A stretch of 64,000 bases of DNA from Pelomonas lactea (GTDB lineage: Bacteria > Pseudomonadota > Gammaproteobacteria > Burkholderiales > Burkholderiaceae_C). Below, one piece after another: positions 18,228 through 27,164 of the stretch (position 1 is the stretch's first letter; every line of letters starts with the position of its first letter). A program made the position numbers and the translations under genes. The stretch is taken from NCBI RefSeq assembly GCF_043555885.1, contig NZ_JBIGHX010000002.1:496001-560000 (forward strand), given 5' to 3'. A model generated the notes under the pieces. It was not told where the DNA came from. It made no database searches and saw only the letters and a program-made list of their open reading frames with translations.

Positions 18228-18605
18228 ATGCGCTATGCCTTGATGATGATCGCCGGTGAACCGGAGCCGGGACAGGTGAAGGAAGAGCTCATCGCCACGA
18301 TGCAAGCGGCCTTCAACAAGTACGCCCACGACCTGCACGCCGCGGGTGTGCTGGTCTCGGCGGACATCCTGACCCCCTCGTCCACGGCCACCACGCTGTC
18401 GATGCGCGACGGGCGAGCAACCATCCAGGACGGCCCATACGCCGCCACGAAGGAGCAACTGGCCGGCGTGTTCTTGATCGAGGTGCCGGACCTGGACGCA
18501 GCGCTGGCCTGGGCCGAAGCATGTCCCGGCGCTCACTACGGCCACATCGAACTGCGCCCCAGTGCGCTGACCGTGCGTGACGGCCAGTGGCGGCCACCCC
18601 ACTGA
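18228..18605 (+). CDS. YCII/DGPF-domain protein
   Basis: A 125-residue cytoplasmic protein starting MRYALMMIAGEPEPG, with the DGPYA version of the DGPF motif in the middle and LAGVFLIEVPDLDAALAWAE after it. These dimeric ferredoxin-like-fold proteins are of uncertain function and are repeatedly encoded next to ECF42 sigma factors, as here. An AAAGGA ribosome site lies seven to eight bases upstream. It is followed within six bases by the sigma-factor start used here, and the two presumably form one transcript driven by the candidate site at 18154. Confidence 0.88.
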   Translation: MRYALMMIAGEPEPGQVKEELIATMQAAFNKYAHDLHAAGVLVSADILTPSSTATTLSMRDGRATIQDGPYAATKEQLAGVFLIEVPDLDAALAWAEACPGAHYGHIELRPSALTVRDGQWRPPH

Positions 18606-18610
18606 GCTCG

Positions 18611-19849
18611 ATGGCGTCGGCCGGCGTGGCCGCCGCCGACGCGCTGCGGCACCACTACGGCCGCCTGCTGGCGCTGCTGGCGTCTCGCGACGGTGACATC
18701 GCCGCCGCCGAAGATGCGCTAGCCGAGGCTTTTGAACAGGCGCTTCGCCGCTGGCCGCGTGACGGCGCGCCCAACAACGTCGAAGCCTGGCTGTTCACGG
18801 TGGCGCGCAACCGGCTGCGCAACCACCGACGCGCGCCGCACCAGCGGGCGGCCGTGCCAATTGACGAGCTGGCCGAGCTGCTCACCTCGCCAGCGGTGGA
18901 AGCGCCAGCCGCGCTGCCCGACCAGCGGCTGGCGCTCCTGTTCGTGTGCGCCCATCCGGCCATCGCCCCAGACGCCCGGGTCGCGTTGATGCTGCAGACC
19001 GTGATGGGGCTGGACGCCGCGCACATCGCCGCCGCCTTCGCGGTGCCGCAGGCCACCATGGCCCAACGACTGGTGCGCGCCAAGCGGCGCATCCGGGACG
19101 CAGGCATTCCGTTCACCGTGCCGGGGCCAGCCACCTGGCCACAATGCCTGCCCGCCGTGCTGGAAGCGCTTTACGGCGCCTACGCAATCGACTGGCTGCC
19201 GGTGTCGGGCAGCGCGCCGCGCGACTCCCTGGCCGATGAGGCCCTGTTCCTCGCCAGGCTGCTGGCCGAGCTGCTGCCGCACGAGCCGGAAGTGCTGGGA
19301 CTCGCCGCCCTCATCGCCCTCGGTCAGGCCCGCAGCGGCGCACGTCTCGACGAGGCTGGCCGGTTCGTGGCGCTGCAAAGCCAGGACCCCGCGCGCTGGG
19401 ACCACGCCCGCCTGGATCTCGGCGAGGCCCTGCTGCACCAAGCCCACGCGCTGGGCCGCCCCGGGCGCTTCCAACTGGAGGCGGCCATCCAGTCTGCCTA
19501 CGCGGCACGGCGCCACGGCGCGCGCGCCGACCCGCTGATGCTGTGGCAGCTGCATCGAGCGCTCTGTGCGCACGCGCCGTCGCTCGGGGCGCATGTGGCC
19601 GAAGCGGCGTGCCGCGCTGACGTTGAGGGCGCCGCGGCGGCCTTGGCCCGGCTGGATAAACTGTTGGTGTCGGACCCCGAACGTTTGCGGCGCTTCCAGC
19701 CTCATTGGGCGACCCGTGCCGACCTGCTGAGGCGACTGGGCCGCCTTGACGAGGCCCGGGCCGCGTTCGACAAGGCCATCGCTCTCACCGTGGACGCCCC
19801 GTTGCGGGCCTTTCTGACCGATCGGCGCGACGGTCCAGGCGGGTCGTGA
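18611..19849 (+). CDS. ECF42-type RNA polymerase sigma factor
   Basis: About 412 residues, much longer than an ordinary ECF sigma factor. Sigma region 2 occupies about residues 10-90 (DIAAAEDALAEAFEQALRRW, then AWLFTVARNRLRNHRR). Region 4 spans about 110-165 (LMLQTVMGLDAAHIAAAFAV, then MAQRLVRAKRRIRDAG). A large alpha-helical C-terminal extension, TPR-like and including EALYGAYAIDW and a terminal LGRLDEARAAFDKAI repeat, is the ECF42 hallmark and replaces an anti-sigma factor as the control element. A GTG at 18587 that overlaps the previous gene is an alternative start. The DGPF neighbour supports the class. Confidence 0.9.
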   Translation: MASAGVAAADALRHHYGRLLALLASRDGDIAAAEDALAEAFEQALRRWPRDGAPNNVEAWLFTVARNRLRNHRRAPHQRAAVPIDELAELLTSPAVEAPAALPDQRLALLFVCAHPAIAPDARVALMLQTVMGLDAAHIAAAFAVPQATMAQRLVRAKRRIRDAGIPFTVPGPATWPQCLPAVLEALYGAYAIDWLPVSGSAPRDSLADEALFLARLLAELLPHEPEVLGLAALIALGQARSGARLDEAGRFVALQSQDPARWDHARLDLGEALLHQAHALGRPGRFQLEAAIQSAYAARRHGARADPLMLWQLHRALCAHAPSLGAHVAEAACRADVEGAAAALARLDKLLVSDPERLRRFQPHWATRADLLRRLGRLDEARAAFDKAIALTVDAPLRAFLTDRRDGPGGS

Positions 19850-19914
19850 CGGCAGCCGCGACGATGCGGATGGCCTTGATCCGTAGACTGCGGCGTCCAC
19901 CCAAGGAGGCTTGC

Positions 19915-20874
19915 ATGCAGCTCACCCGTCGCGCAACCCTGGCCACGCTGGCCGCTCTGCCCTTCGCCGCTCGCGCGCAGGAGCACAAGCCCATCAGGCT
20001 GCTGGTCGGCTTTCCCGCCGGGGGTGGCACCGATGCCATTGCGCGCGTGCTCGCCGAGGCGCTGCAGGCGTCGCTGGGCAGCGCGGTCATTGTCGACAAC
20101 CGGCCCGGCGCCGGCGGCCAACTGGCGGCGCAGGCGCTGAAGGCCGCGCCACCCGACGGCACGACGTTCTTCGTCAGCCACGACCACACCATCTCCATCC
20201 TGCCGCTGGTGCTGAAGCACCCGGGCTTCGAGCCCGCGAAGGACTTCGTGCCGGTGGCCGGCTTCGCGACCTTCGCAAACGCGTTCGCACTGTCCGGCGG
20301 CACGCCTGCCACGAGCCTGGCCGACTACCTCGCCTGGGTGAAGAAACAGGGCGGCCAGGCCAACGTGGGCGTGCCGGCGCCGGCCTCGGTGCCGGAGTTC
20401 CTCGTCAAGCTGCTGGGCGAGAAGAACGGCCTGGCGCTGCAGAGCGTGCCCTACCGCGGCAGCGCGCCCATGGTGGCCGACATGCTGGGCCAGCAGATCA
20501 GCGCCGGCGTGGGCTCGGTGCCGGACCTCATCACGCAACACCAGCAGAAGAAGCTGCGCATCGTCGCCGTCATGGGCCAGCAGCGCCAGGCGGTGCTGCC
20601 CGACGTCCCGACCTTCGCCGAGCTGGGCATTGCCGGTTTCGAGGACCTGCCCTACTACGGCGTGTTCGCGCCGGCCGGCACGGCGCCGGCGGTCATCGAG
20701 CGCTACGCAAACGCGCTGGCCGGCGTCATCGCGCAGCCGGGCGTGAAGGCGCGGCTGACGGAGATGGGGCTGTCGGTCGGCCTGATGACGTCGGCGCAAC
20801 TGGCCGCGCGCGAGAAGGCCTACGCGGCGGCCTGGGCCCGCATCATCAAGGCCGGGGGCTTCCAGCCGCAGTGA
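19915..20874 (+). CDS. TctC/Bug-family tricarboxylate-type solute-binding protein
   Basis: A 319-residue periplasmic protein with a signal peptide (MQLTRRATLATLAALPFAARA) and an AAGGAGG ribosome site. The blocks PIRLLVGFPAGGGTDAIAR, VDNRPGAGGQLAAQAL and YRGSAPMVADMLGQQI are diagnostic of Bug receptors, which bind carboxylates and are greatly expanded in Burkholderiales. No TctA/TctB permease genes are adjacent, which is usual for Bug orphans. Its last 29 bases overlap the 3' end of the convergent yihY-like gene. Confidence 0.93.
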   Translation: MQLTRRATLATLAALPFAARAQEHKPIRLLVGFPAGGGTDAIARVLAEALQASLGSAVIVDNRPGAGGQLAAQALKAAPPDGTTFFVSHDHTISILPLVLKHPGFEPAKDFVPVAGFATFANAFALSGGTPATSLADYLAWVKKQGGQANVGVPAPASVPEFLVKLLGEKNGLALQSVPYRGSAPMVADMLGQQISAGVGSVPDLITQHQQKKLRIVAVMGQQRQAVLPDVPTFAELGIAGFEDLPYYGVFAPAGTAPAVIERYANALAGVIAQPGVKARLTEMGLSVGLMTSAQLAAREKAYAAAWARIIKAGGFQPQ

Positions 20875-22144
20875 GCAGGCGGTCCAGCGTCAGCTGCGGC
20901 CAGTCGCCCTGCGTCCACAGATTGGCCAGCAGTCCTTCGCGCCCCGACAGGAAGGTGACGATCAGCGGCTCGGCCGGCGTGCGCTCGGGCGAGCACAGCA
21001 GCACCAGGCGCTGGGCGCCCTCCTCCTCCAGCCGGCCGATGCAGTCCATCGCCAGCAGCTTGTCGACGACCGGGCTGAGCTGCAGCGGGTCCACCCGCAG
21101 CGCGCGCGCCAGGCCCAGATCGGACAGCCCCTGGCGCCCGGCCTCGCGCACGCGCCACAGCTCACGCAGCACCTCCAGCGCCAGCGCCATGGGCTGGCCC
21201 GGGCTGTCCGGGCGCAGGTGCAGCCGGCCGGTCAGCGCCGGCGTGTTGGCCGCGAGGATGGCGCCCAACAGCACGATGACCCAGCCCAGGTACACCCACA
21301 CCAGGAACACCGGCACGGTGGCGAAGGCGCCGTACAGCGTCGAGTAGGTCGGCACCTGCTTGACGTACCAGGCCAGCAGCGACTTCGCGAACGAGAAGCC
21401 GATCGACACGAACGCACCGCCCAGCAGCGCGTGCCGCCAGCGCACATGGGTGTTGGGCACGTAGTGGAACAGCCCCGCGATGGCCAGCCCGAGCAGCACG
21501 ATGTCGGCGCCGCCCAGCAGCGCGGCCAGGTTGCCCGGCAGCTTGGTGATGACGCCCTGGCCGGCGCTGACAACGTAGCTGGTCAGCGTGAGGCTGCCGC
21601 CCAGCAGCAGCGGGCCCAGCGTCAGCGCGGTCCAGTAGACGAGCACGCGCTGCGCCATGGGGCGCGGCCGGCGCACGCGCCAGATGGCGTTCAGCGTGCG
21701 GTCAATCGTCAACATCAGCGCCAGCGCGGTGAGGCCCAGGAACACCAGGCCCACCGCGCCCAGCTTGTTGGCCTTGGCCGCGAACTGCGTCAGCGAGGCC
21801 AGCACCGGCTTGGCGATGTTGGGCGGAATCAGGCTCTTCAGGAAGTACTGCTCCAGCGCCGACTGGAAGCTGGAGAACATCGGGAAGACCGTGAAGATGG
21901 CCAGCATCACCGTCAGCAGCGGCACGAGCGAGATCAGCGTCGTGAACGTGAGGCTGCCGGCCGTGAGGCCCAGCTTCTCCTCGCGGAAACGCTGGCGGAA
22001 GGTCTGCAGCGTCTGCAGCCAGGGCCAGGCCAGCAGCTGGGTGATGAAGTTCTGCGCAAACGCGATGGGGTTGCGGGACAGCGGGGCGTCGGGGTTGTCG
22101 GTGGCGGGAGCGACAGCCTCGGCGGGAACGGGCGGCAGGGACAT
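20846..22144 (-). CDS. YihY/virulence-factor BrkB family membrane protein
   Basis: A 432-residue inner-membrane protein starting MSLPPVPAEAVAPATDN. Six or so membrane helices run from about residue 60 to 300, including the family blocks KLGLTAGSLTFTTLISLVPL, YVPNTHVRWRHALLGG and YGAFATVPVFLVWVYLGW. A cytoplasmic C-terminal region (about 310-432) resembles a winged-helix domain (GLSDLGLARALRVDPLQLSP). The family was once called ribonuclease BN by mistake; the true function is unknown. It is divergent from the DUF2069 gene with 21 bp between starts, and its 3' end overlaps the convergent TctC gene by 29 bp. Confidence 0.9.
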   Translation of the reverse strand: MSLPPVPAEAVAPATDNPDAPLSRNPIAFAQNFITQLLAWPWLQTLQTFRQRFREEKLGLTAGSLTFTTLISLVPLLTVMLAIFTVFPMFSSFQSALEQYFLKSLIPPNIAKPVLASLTQFAAKANKLGAVGLVFLGLTALALMLTIDRTLNAIWRVRRPRPMAQRVLVYWTALTLGPLLLGGSLTLTSYVVSAGQGVITKLPGNLAALLGGADIVLLGLAIAGLFHYVPNTHVRWRHALLGGAFVSIGFSFAKSLLAWYVKQVPTYSTLYGAFATVPVFLVWVYLGWVIVLLGAILAANTPALTGRLHLRPDSPGQPMALALEVLRELWRVREAGRQGLSDLGLARALRVDPLQLSPVVDKLLAMDCIGRLEEEGAQRLVLLCSPERTPAEPLIVTFLSGREGLLANLWTQGDWPQLTLDRLLTAAGSPRP

Positions 22145-22165
22145 GGCTTCTATGATGCCGCAGCT

Positions 22166-22546
22166 ATGTCCACCGTCCCCGAAAGAACCGAGCCCACCGC
22201 CGCCGAGCAGCTGTCGCGCAACCTCGCCGTGGCCGCCGTCGTCGCGCTGATCCTGCTGTGTCTGGCCTGGGAGCTGTGGCTGGCGCCCACCGGCCGCGGC
22301 ACGCTGGCGCTGAAGGTGCTGCCGCTGCTGCCAGCGCCGCTGGGCCTGTGGCGCTACCGGATGTACACCTACCGCTGGGTGGCGCTGGCCATCTGGCTCT
22401 ATGTGCTGGAAGGCCTGGTGCGCGGCACCAGCGAGAGCGGCCCGGGCCAGTGGCTGGCGCTGGGCGAAGTGGCGCTGAGCGTTGTCGCGTTCACGGCCTG
22501 CACGGCGCAGATCCGCCAGCGGCTGGCCGCGGCCAAGACGGCATGA
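22166..22546 (+). CDS. DUF2069 membrane protein
   Basis: A 126-residue protein with about three to four hydrophobic segments (for example VAAVVALILLCLAWELWLAP and VLPLLPAPLGLWRYRMYTYR, then WVALAIWLYVLEGLVR). The pattern APLGLWRYRMYTYRWVALAIWLYVLEG matches the uncharacterised DUF2069 inner-membrane family. Its TGA overlaps the ATG of the FAD-linked oxidase gene, so the two are coupled. Confidence 0.85.
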   Translation: MSTVPERTEPTAAEQLSRNLAVAAVVALILLCLAWELWLAPTGRGTLALKVLPLLPAPLGLWRYRMYTYRWVALAIWLYVLEGLVRGTSESGPGQWLALGEVALSVVAFTACTAQIRQRLAAAKTA

Positions 22547-23946
22547 GCGCCTTGCTCGACGCGCTGCGCGCCGTGCTCGGTGATGCCGGGCTGCTGACCG
22601 GCGGCGACCTGGCAGCCTTTGAAACCGACTGGCGCAAGCGCTACGTGGGCCGGGCGCTCGCGGTCGCGCGGCCGGCATCGACGGACGAGGTGGCCGCGGT
22701 GATGCGGCTGTGCCACGAGCACCGCGTGGCCGTCGTGCCGCAGGGCGGCAACACCGGGCTGGTGGGCGGCTCGACGCCGGACGACAGCGGCCGGCAGCTG
22801 GTGCTGAGCCTGACGCGCATGAAGCGCGTGCGCGAGATCGACGTCGCCAACGCCAGCCTGACGGCCGAGGCCGGCTGCGTGCTGGCCGACGTGCAGGCCG
22901 CCGCGGCCGGCGCCGGGCTGCTGTTCCCGCTCAGCCTCGCGGCCGAGGGTTCGTGCACGCTGGGCGGCAACCTGGCGACCAATGCCGGCGGCACGCAGGT
23001 GCTGCGTTATGGCAATGCGCGCGAGCTGTGCCTGGGGCTGGAGGTCGTCACCGCGACCGGCGAGGTGTGGCAGGGCCTGTCGGGCCTGCGCAAGGACAAC
23101 ACCGGCTACGACCTGCGCGACCTGTTCATCGGCAGCGAGGGCACGCTGGGCATCATCACGGCGGCGACGATGCGGCTGTACCCGCAGCCGCGGGACCGGC
23201 TGACGGCGCTGGCCGCCTGCGGCTCGCTGGACGCCGCCGTGGCGCTGCTGGGCCTGGCGCGCGAGCGCGCCGGCGATGCGCTGACGGGCTTCGAGGTCAT
23301 GAACCAGGCGTCGCTGGCGCTGGTGGCGCGCGAGCTGCCCCTGCTGGCGCAGCCGCTGCCATCGGTGCCGTGGACCGTGCTGCTGGAGCTGTCCGACGCC
23401 GAGAGCGCCGAGCATGCGCGCGGCGTGTTCGAGGGGCTGCTGGAGGCGGCCATCGAGCGCGGCATCGTGCAGGACGCGGCCATCGCACAGAACCTGCAGC
23501 AGGCCAGGTCCTTCTGGCATCTGCGCGAGTCCATCCCGCTGGCGCAGGCGCAGGCGGGGCTCAACATCAAGCACGACATCTCGCTGCCGGTCTCGGCCAT
23601 CCCCGGCTTCGTCGCCGGGATGGACGCGGTGCTGGCCGCCTACCTGCCGGGCATCGAGGTCATCGACTTCGGCCACCTGGGCGACGGCAACCTGCACTAC
23701 AACGTGCAGGCGCCGGCCGGCGTCGATCCGGCCGCCTTCATGGCCACGCATGAGGCGGCCATCAACGCGAAGGTCTACGACGCGGTGCAGCAGCGCGGCG
23801 GCTCGATCTCGGCCGAGCACGGCATCGGCCGGCTCAAGCGCGAGGAACTGGCCGCGCGCAAGGACGCGACCGCCCTGGGGATGATGCGGGCGATCAAGCA
23901 AGCCCTGGACCCGCTCGACCTGCTGAACCCCGGCCGCCTGCTCTGA
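22543..23946 (+). CDS. FAD-linked 2-hydroxyacid dehydrogenase (GlcD/DLD-like)
   Basis: A 467-residue flavoprotein of the vanillyl-alcohol-oxidase superfamily. The FAD-binding domain (about residues 35-215) has VVPQGGNTGLVGGSTPD and NLATNAGGTQVLRYGNARE. The C-terminal oxidase domain carries DFGHLGDGNLHYNV and ISAEHGIGRLKRE, both active-site blocks of D-lactate, glycolate and D-2-hydroxyglutarate dehydrogenases. It oxidises a 2-hydroxyacid and passes electrons to a quinone, cytochrome or flavoprotein. The substrate cannot be chosen from sequence alone; the lack of glcE/glcF neighbours argues against glycolate oxidase. It abuts the convergent RND gene with no spacer, the stops meeting in TGATCA. 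Confidence 0.9.
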   Translation: MSALLDALRAVLGDAGLLTGGDLAAFETDWRKRYVGRALAVARPASTDEVAAVMRLCHEHRVAVVPQGGNTGLVGGSTPDDSGRQLVLSLTRMKRVREIDVANASLTAEAGCVLADVQAAAAGAGLLFPLSLAAEGSCTLGGNLATNAGGTQVLRYGNARELCLGLEVVTATGEVWQGLSGLRKDNTGYDLRDLFIGSEGTLGIITAATMRLYPQPRDRLTALAACGSLDAAVALLGLARERAGDALTGFEVMNQASLALVARELPLLAQPLPSVPWTVLLELSDAESAEHARGVFEGLLEAAIERGIVQDAAIAQNLQQARSFWHLRESIPLAQAQAGLNIKHDISLPVSAIPGFVAGMDAVLAAYLPGIEVIDFGHLGDGNLHYNVQAPAGVDPAAFMATHEAAINAKVYDAVQQRGGSISAEHGIGRLKREELAARKDATALGMMRAIKQALDPLDLLNPGRLL

Positions 23947-26900
23947 TCAGCCCGCCGCCGCCGCGGCACGGCGGCCGCGGGTGAAGGGCCACAGCACGAG
24001 GCGGAACACGAAGCGCACCAGCACCAGCGCCAGCACCGCCTCGATCAGCGTCATGACGAACGCGCCAATCACCGTGAAGCGCGGCACACGGCGCTGGAAC
24101 TTGGCCAGCGCCCGGTCGCGGGCGATCTCGATGCTGTCGTAGAACGTCGGCACGATGAGCAGCGTCAGGATGGTCGACGTGATGGTGCCGCCGATGATGG
24201 CGACCGCCATCGGGCGGTAGAACTCGCCGCCCTCGCCGACGCCGATGGCCACGGGCATCATGCCGGCGATCAGCGCCAGCGTCGTCATCAGGATGGGCCG
24301 GAAGCGCTTGCGGCCGGCATGCATCAGCGCCTCCTCGCGGTCGATGCCGGCGGCCTCCTCCTGGCGCGTCGCGTCCAGCAGCAGGATGGCGTTCTTGGCC
24401 ACCAGGCCCATCAGCATGATGACGCCGATGAGGCTCATCAGGTTCAGCGTGCCGCCGGTCATGATGAGCGCCAGCACGACGCCGATCAGGGACAGCGGCA
24501 ACGACAGCATGACGCCCAGCGGCGCCGTGAAGCTGTTGAACTGGATGACCAGCACGAAGTACATCAGCGCGATGCCGGACAGCAGCGCGGTGATCATGGC
24601 CGTGAAGACGACCTGCTGGTCACGCGCCGCACCGGCCAGCTCGATGCCGAAGCCAGGCGGGAAGTCGATCTTCTCGGCCAGCTTCTTGGCCTCGGACGTG
24701 ATCTCGCCGGGTGAGCGGCCCTGCGCGTTGGCGCTCACGGTGATGGTGCGCTTGCCGTCGCCATGCTGGATCTGGCCCGGGCCCTTGCCCATGGTGACCG
24801 TGGCGATCTGGTCCAGCGGCACCATGCGGTTGGTGCCGCTGACGGCGATGGGCAGGCGCTCGATGTTGGCGGCGTCCACTCGGTCGGCCGGGTGCAGGCG
24901 GATGGACACGTCGCGCGCCTCGCCGGTCGGGTCGATCCAGTCGCCGGCCTCGACGCCCGCGAAGGCCACGCGCAGCGCCTGCGCCGCGTCGTTGACGGAG
25001 ATGCCCATCTGGTTGGCGAGGCCCCGGTCCAGCTCGATCTGCAACTCGTTCTGCGGGTCCTGCTCGGAGTAGCCGATGTCCACGGCGCCCTTGATGCCGG
25101 CCATGGTCTTCTGGAAGTCCTGCGTGATCTCCTGCAGCTTGCGCGAGTCGGTGCCGTAGAAGCGGATCTGCACCGGCTTCTGCGCACCGTTGTTCAAGTC
25201 ATCCAGCACCACGTACTCGGCGCCCACCAGGCGACCGACTTTCTCTCGCAGTTCCTTGGCCACGTCGGCCGCCGAGCGCTGGCGCTCGGTGCTCTTGCCG
25301 ATGTCGACATAGATGCGGCCGCCGCTGGCGTTCGGGTAGGCCGTCGTCGCCTTGGTCTCTTTCATCGTCGACGCGAGCGCAGCGGCGGCGTCGAGCTTGA
25401 GCTTGGAGTACTCCAGGCTGCTGGAGGCGGGGCTGCGCACCTCGATGGCGAGGAAGCCAGCATCGGCCTGCGGCAGGAAGCTGGAGCCGCCGAACTTGGC
25501 CTGCAGCGCGATGGCACCGACGAAGCTCAACACCGCGAACACGGCCATCCAGCGGCGGTGGTGCAGCGCCCACGCGATGACGTGCCCGTAGCCGTTGGCG
25601 ACGCCGTCGAACCAGTGGTTGAAGCGCTCCAGCAGCTTGCTGAAGCCCTTCTTGGGCATCTCGTGGTAGCCCGGCGGGTCGCCCCAGTAGGCCGACAGCA
25701 TGGGGTCCAGCGTGAAGCTGATGATCAGCGACACGATGACCGACGCCACGACGGTCAGCGCGAACGGCTTGAACCACTGGCCCGGGCCGTTGCCCATGAA
25801 GGCCACCGGCACGAACACGGCGACGATGGCGAACGTCGTCGCCGCCACGGCCAGGCCGATCTCGGCCGTGCCCTCGCGCGCCGCAGTCACGCGGTCACTG
25901 CCGCGCTCCATGTGCCGCACGATGTTCTCCCGCACGACGATGGCGTCGTCGATGAGCACGCCGATCGCCAGTGACAGGCCCAGCAGGCTCATGAAGTTCA
26001 GCGAGAAGCCCATCAGCCACACGGCGATGAAGGCGGCCAGCACCGACGTGGGCAGCGACAGCGCGGTGATCAGCGTGGAGCGCCAGCTGTTCAGGAAGGC
26101 GTAGACGACGAAGATGGTCAGGCCCGCGCCGAACACCAGCGCATGGGTCACGTTGTGCAGGCTGTCCTCGGCGTCCTTGCCGCCGTCCTGCGTGATGTCC
26201 AGCGTGGTGCCCTTGGGCAGCTCCTTCCTGATCTCCTCGACCAGCTTGCGCGAGTCGTCGGCGACGCTGACGGTGGACGCGTCGCGCGAGCGCGTGATGG
26301 AGATGCCGACATTGGGCCGGCCGTTGCGCAGCGAATAGCCGGTCATCTCGGCAAAGCCGTCCTGCACCTCGGCCACCTGGCCCAGGCGGATGACGTTGCC
26401 GGCGTTGCGCTTGATGATCATCTGCTCGAACTCGGCCGGGCTTTCCAGCCGGCCCAGCAGGCGGATGCTCTGGTCCTCCAGCGCGCCGCGCACCTTGCCG
26501 ACAGGCGCCGTCGTGTTCTGCGCGCGCACGGCGTTCAGCACCTCGGTGACGGAGACGCCGAACTCGCGCAGCTTCTCGGCCCGCAGCAGGATGGACAGCT
26601 CGCGCTTGAGCGCGCCGTTGACACCCACGGTCGACACACCCGCGATGCCGCGGAAGCGCTCGGCCAGCTTGTCCTCGGCCAGGCGGCTGAGCTGAGCATG
26701 CGTCAGCGTCGTGCTGGACAGCGACAGCTGCAGGATGGGCTGGGCGCTGGGGTCGGCCCGCGTGATGATGGGCTCGCGGATCTCGGTGGGCAGCTTGTAG
26801 CGCACCGACGCGATCGCGTTGCGCACCTCGTCGGCCGCCTCGATCATGTTCTTCGAGAAATCGAAGATCAGCACGATGGTCGCACTGCCTTCACGCGACG

Positions 26901-27147
26901 TGGAGTTGGAGCGGTCCACACCGGAGATGCTCTGCAGCGCCTTCTCGATGCGGTTGACGACTTCGCGCTCCACCGTCTCGGGCGACGCGCCGGGGTACGG
27001 GATGTTGATGACGAGCACCGGCGGCTCGACCTCGGGGAACTGGTTGACCTTGAGCTTGGACAGCGCCAGCAGGCCGACCAGCACCAGCCCGATGACCATG
27101 ACCACGGTCGCGACGGGCTTGCTGATGCTGAAGTTGGAGAGGAACAT
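23947..27147 (-). CDS. Second RND efflux pump inner-membrane subunit (HAE1-type)
   Basis: A 1066-residue RND permease beginning MFLSNFSISKPVATVVMVIG. The paired aspartates of the proton relay are in GVLIDDAIVVREN, and LMGLVAKNAILLLDATRQ is the helix-10/11 block. Two periplasmic domains and the usual helix pattern are visible. After the last helix of the standard fold there is an extra hydrophobic segment and a basic tail (about residues 1010-1066, with VIGAFVMTLIEAVLALVLVR), which is longer than usual. Its lipoprotein adaptor is encoded 17 bp upstream. It differs clearly from the pump at 6159-9401, so this is a second system rather than a recent duplicate. No outer-membrane channel gene is adjacent. 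Confidence 0.95.
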   Translation of the reverse strand: MFLSNFSISKPVATVVMVIGLVLVGLLALSKLKVNQFPEVEPPVLVINIPYPGASPETVEREVVNRIEKALQSISGVDRSNSTSREGSATIVLIFDFSKNMIEAADEVRNAIASVRYKLPTEIREPIITRADPSAQPILQLSLSSTTLTHAQLSRLAEDKLAERFRGIAGVSTVGVNGALKRELSILLRAEKLREFGVSVTEVLNAVRAQNTTAPVGKVRGALEDQSIRLLGRLESPAEFEQMIIKRNAGNVIRLGQVAEVQDGFAEMTGYSLRNGRPNVGISITRSRDASTVSVADDSRKLVEEIRKELPKGTTLDITQDGGKDAEDSLHNVTHALVFGAGLTIFVVYAFLNSWRSTLITALSLPTSVLAAFIAVWLMGFSLNFMSLLGLSLAIGVLIDDAIVVRENIVRHMERGSDRVTAAREGTAEIGLAVAATTFAIVAVFVPVAFMGNGPGQWFKPFALTVVASVIVSLIISFTLDPMLSAYWGDPPGYHEMPKKGFSKLLERFNHWFDGVANGYGHVIAWALHHRRWMAVFAVLSFVGAIALQAKFGGSSFLPQADAGFLAIEVRSPASSSLEYSKLKLDAAAALASTMKETKATTAYPNASGGRIYVDIGKSTERQRSAADVAKELREKVGRLVGAEYVVLDDLNNGAQKPVQIRFYGTDSRKLQEITQDFQKTMAGIKGAVDIGYSEQDPQNELQIELDRGLANQMGISVNDAAQALRVAFAGVEAGDWIDPTGEARDVSIRLHPADRVDAANIERLPIAVSGTNRMVPLDQIATVTMGKGPGQIQHGDGKRTITVSANAQGRSPGEITSEAKKLAEKIDFPPGFGIELAGAARDQQVVFTAMITALLSGIALMYFVLVIQFNSFTAPLGVMLSLPLSLIGVVLALIMTGGTLNLMSLIGVIMLMGLVAKNAILLLDATRQEEAAGIDREEALMHAGRKRFRPILMTTLALIAGMMPVAIGVGEGGEFYRPMAVAIIGGTITSTILTLLIVPTFYDSIEIARDRALAKFQRRVPRFTVIGAFVMTLIEAVLALVLVRFVFRLVLWPFTRGRRAAAAAG

Positions 27148-27164
27148 GCGCGAACCTCCTGCGT

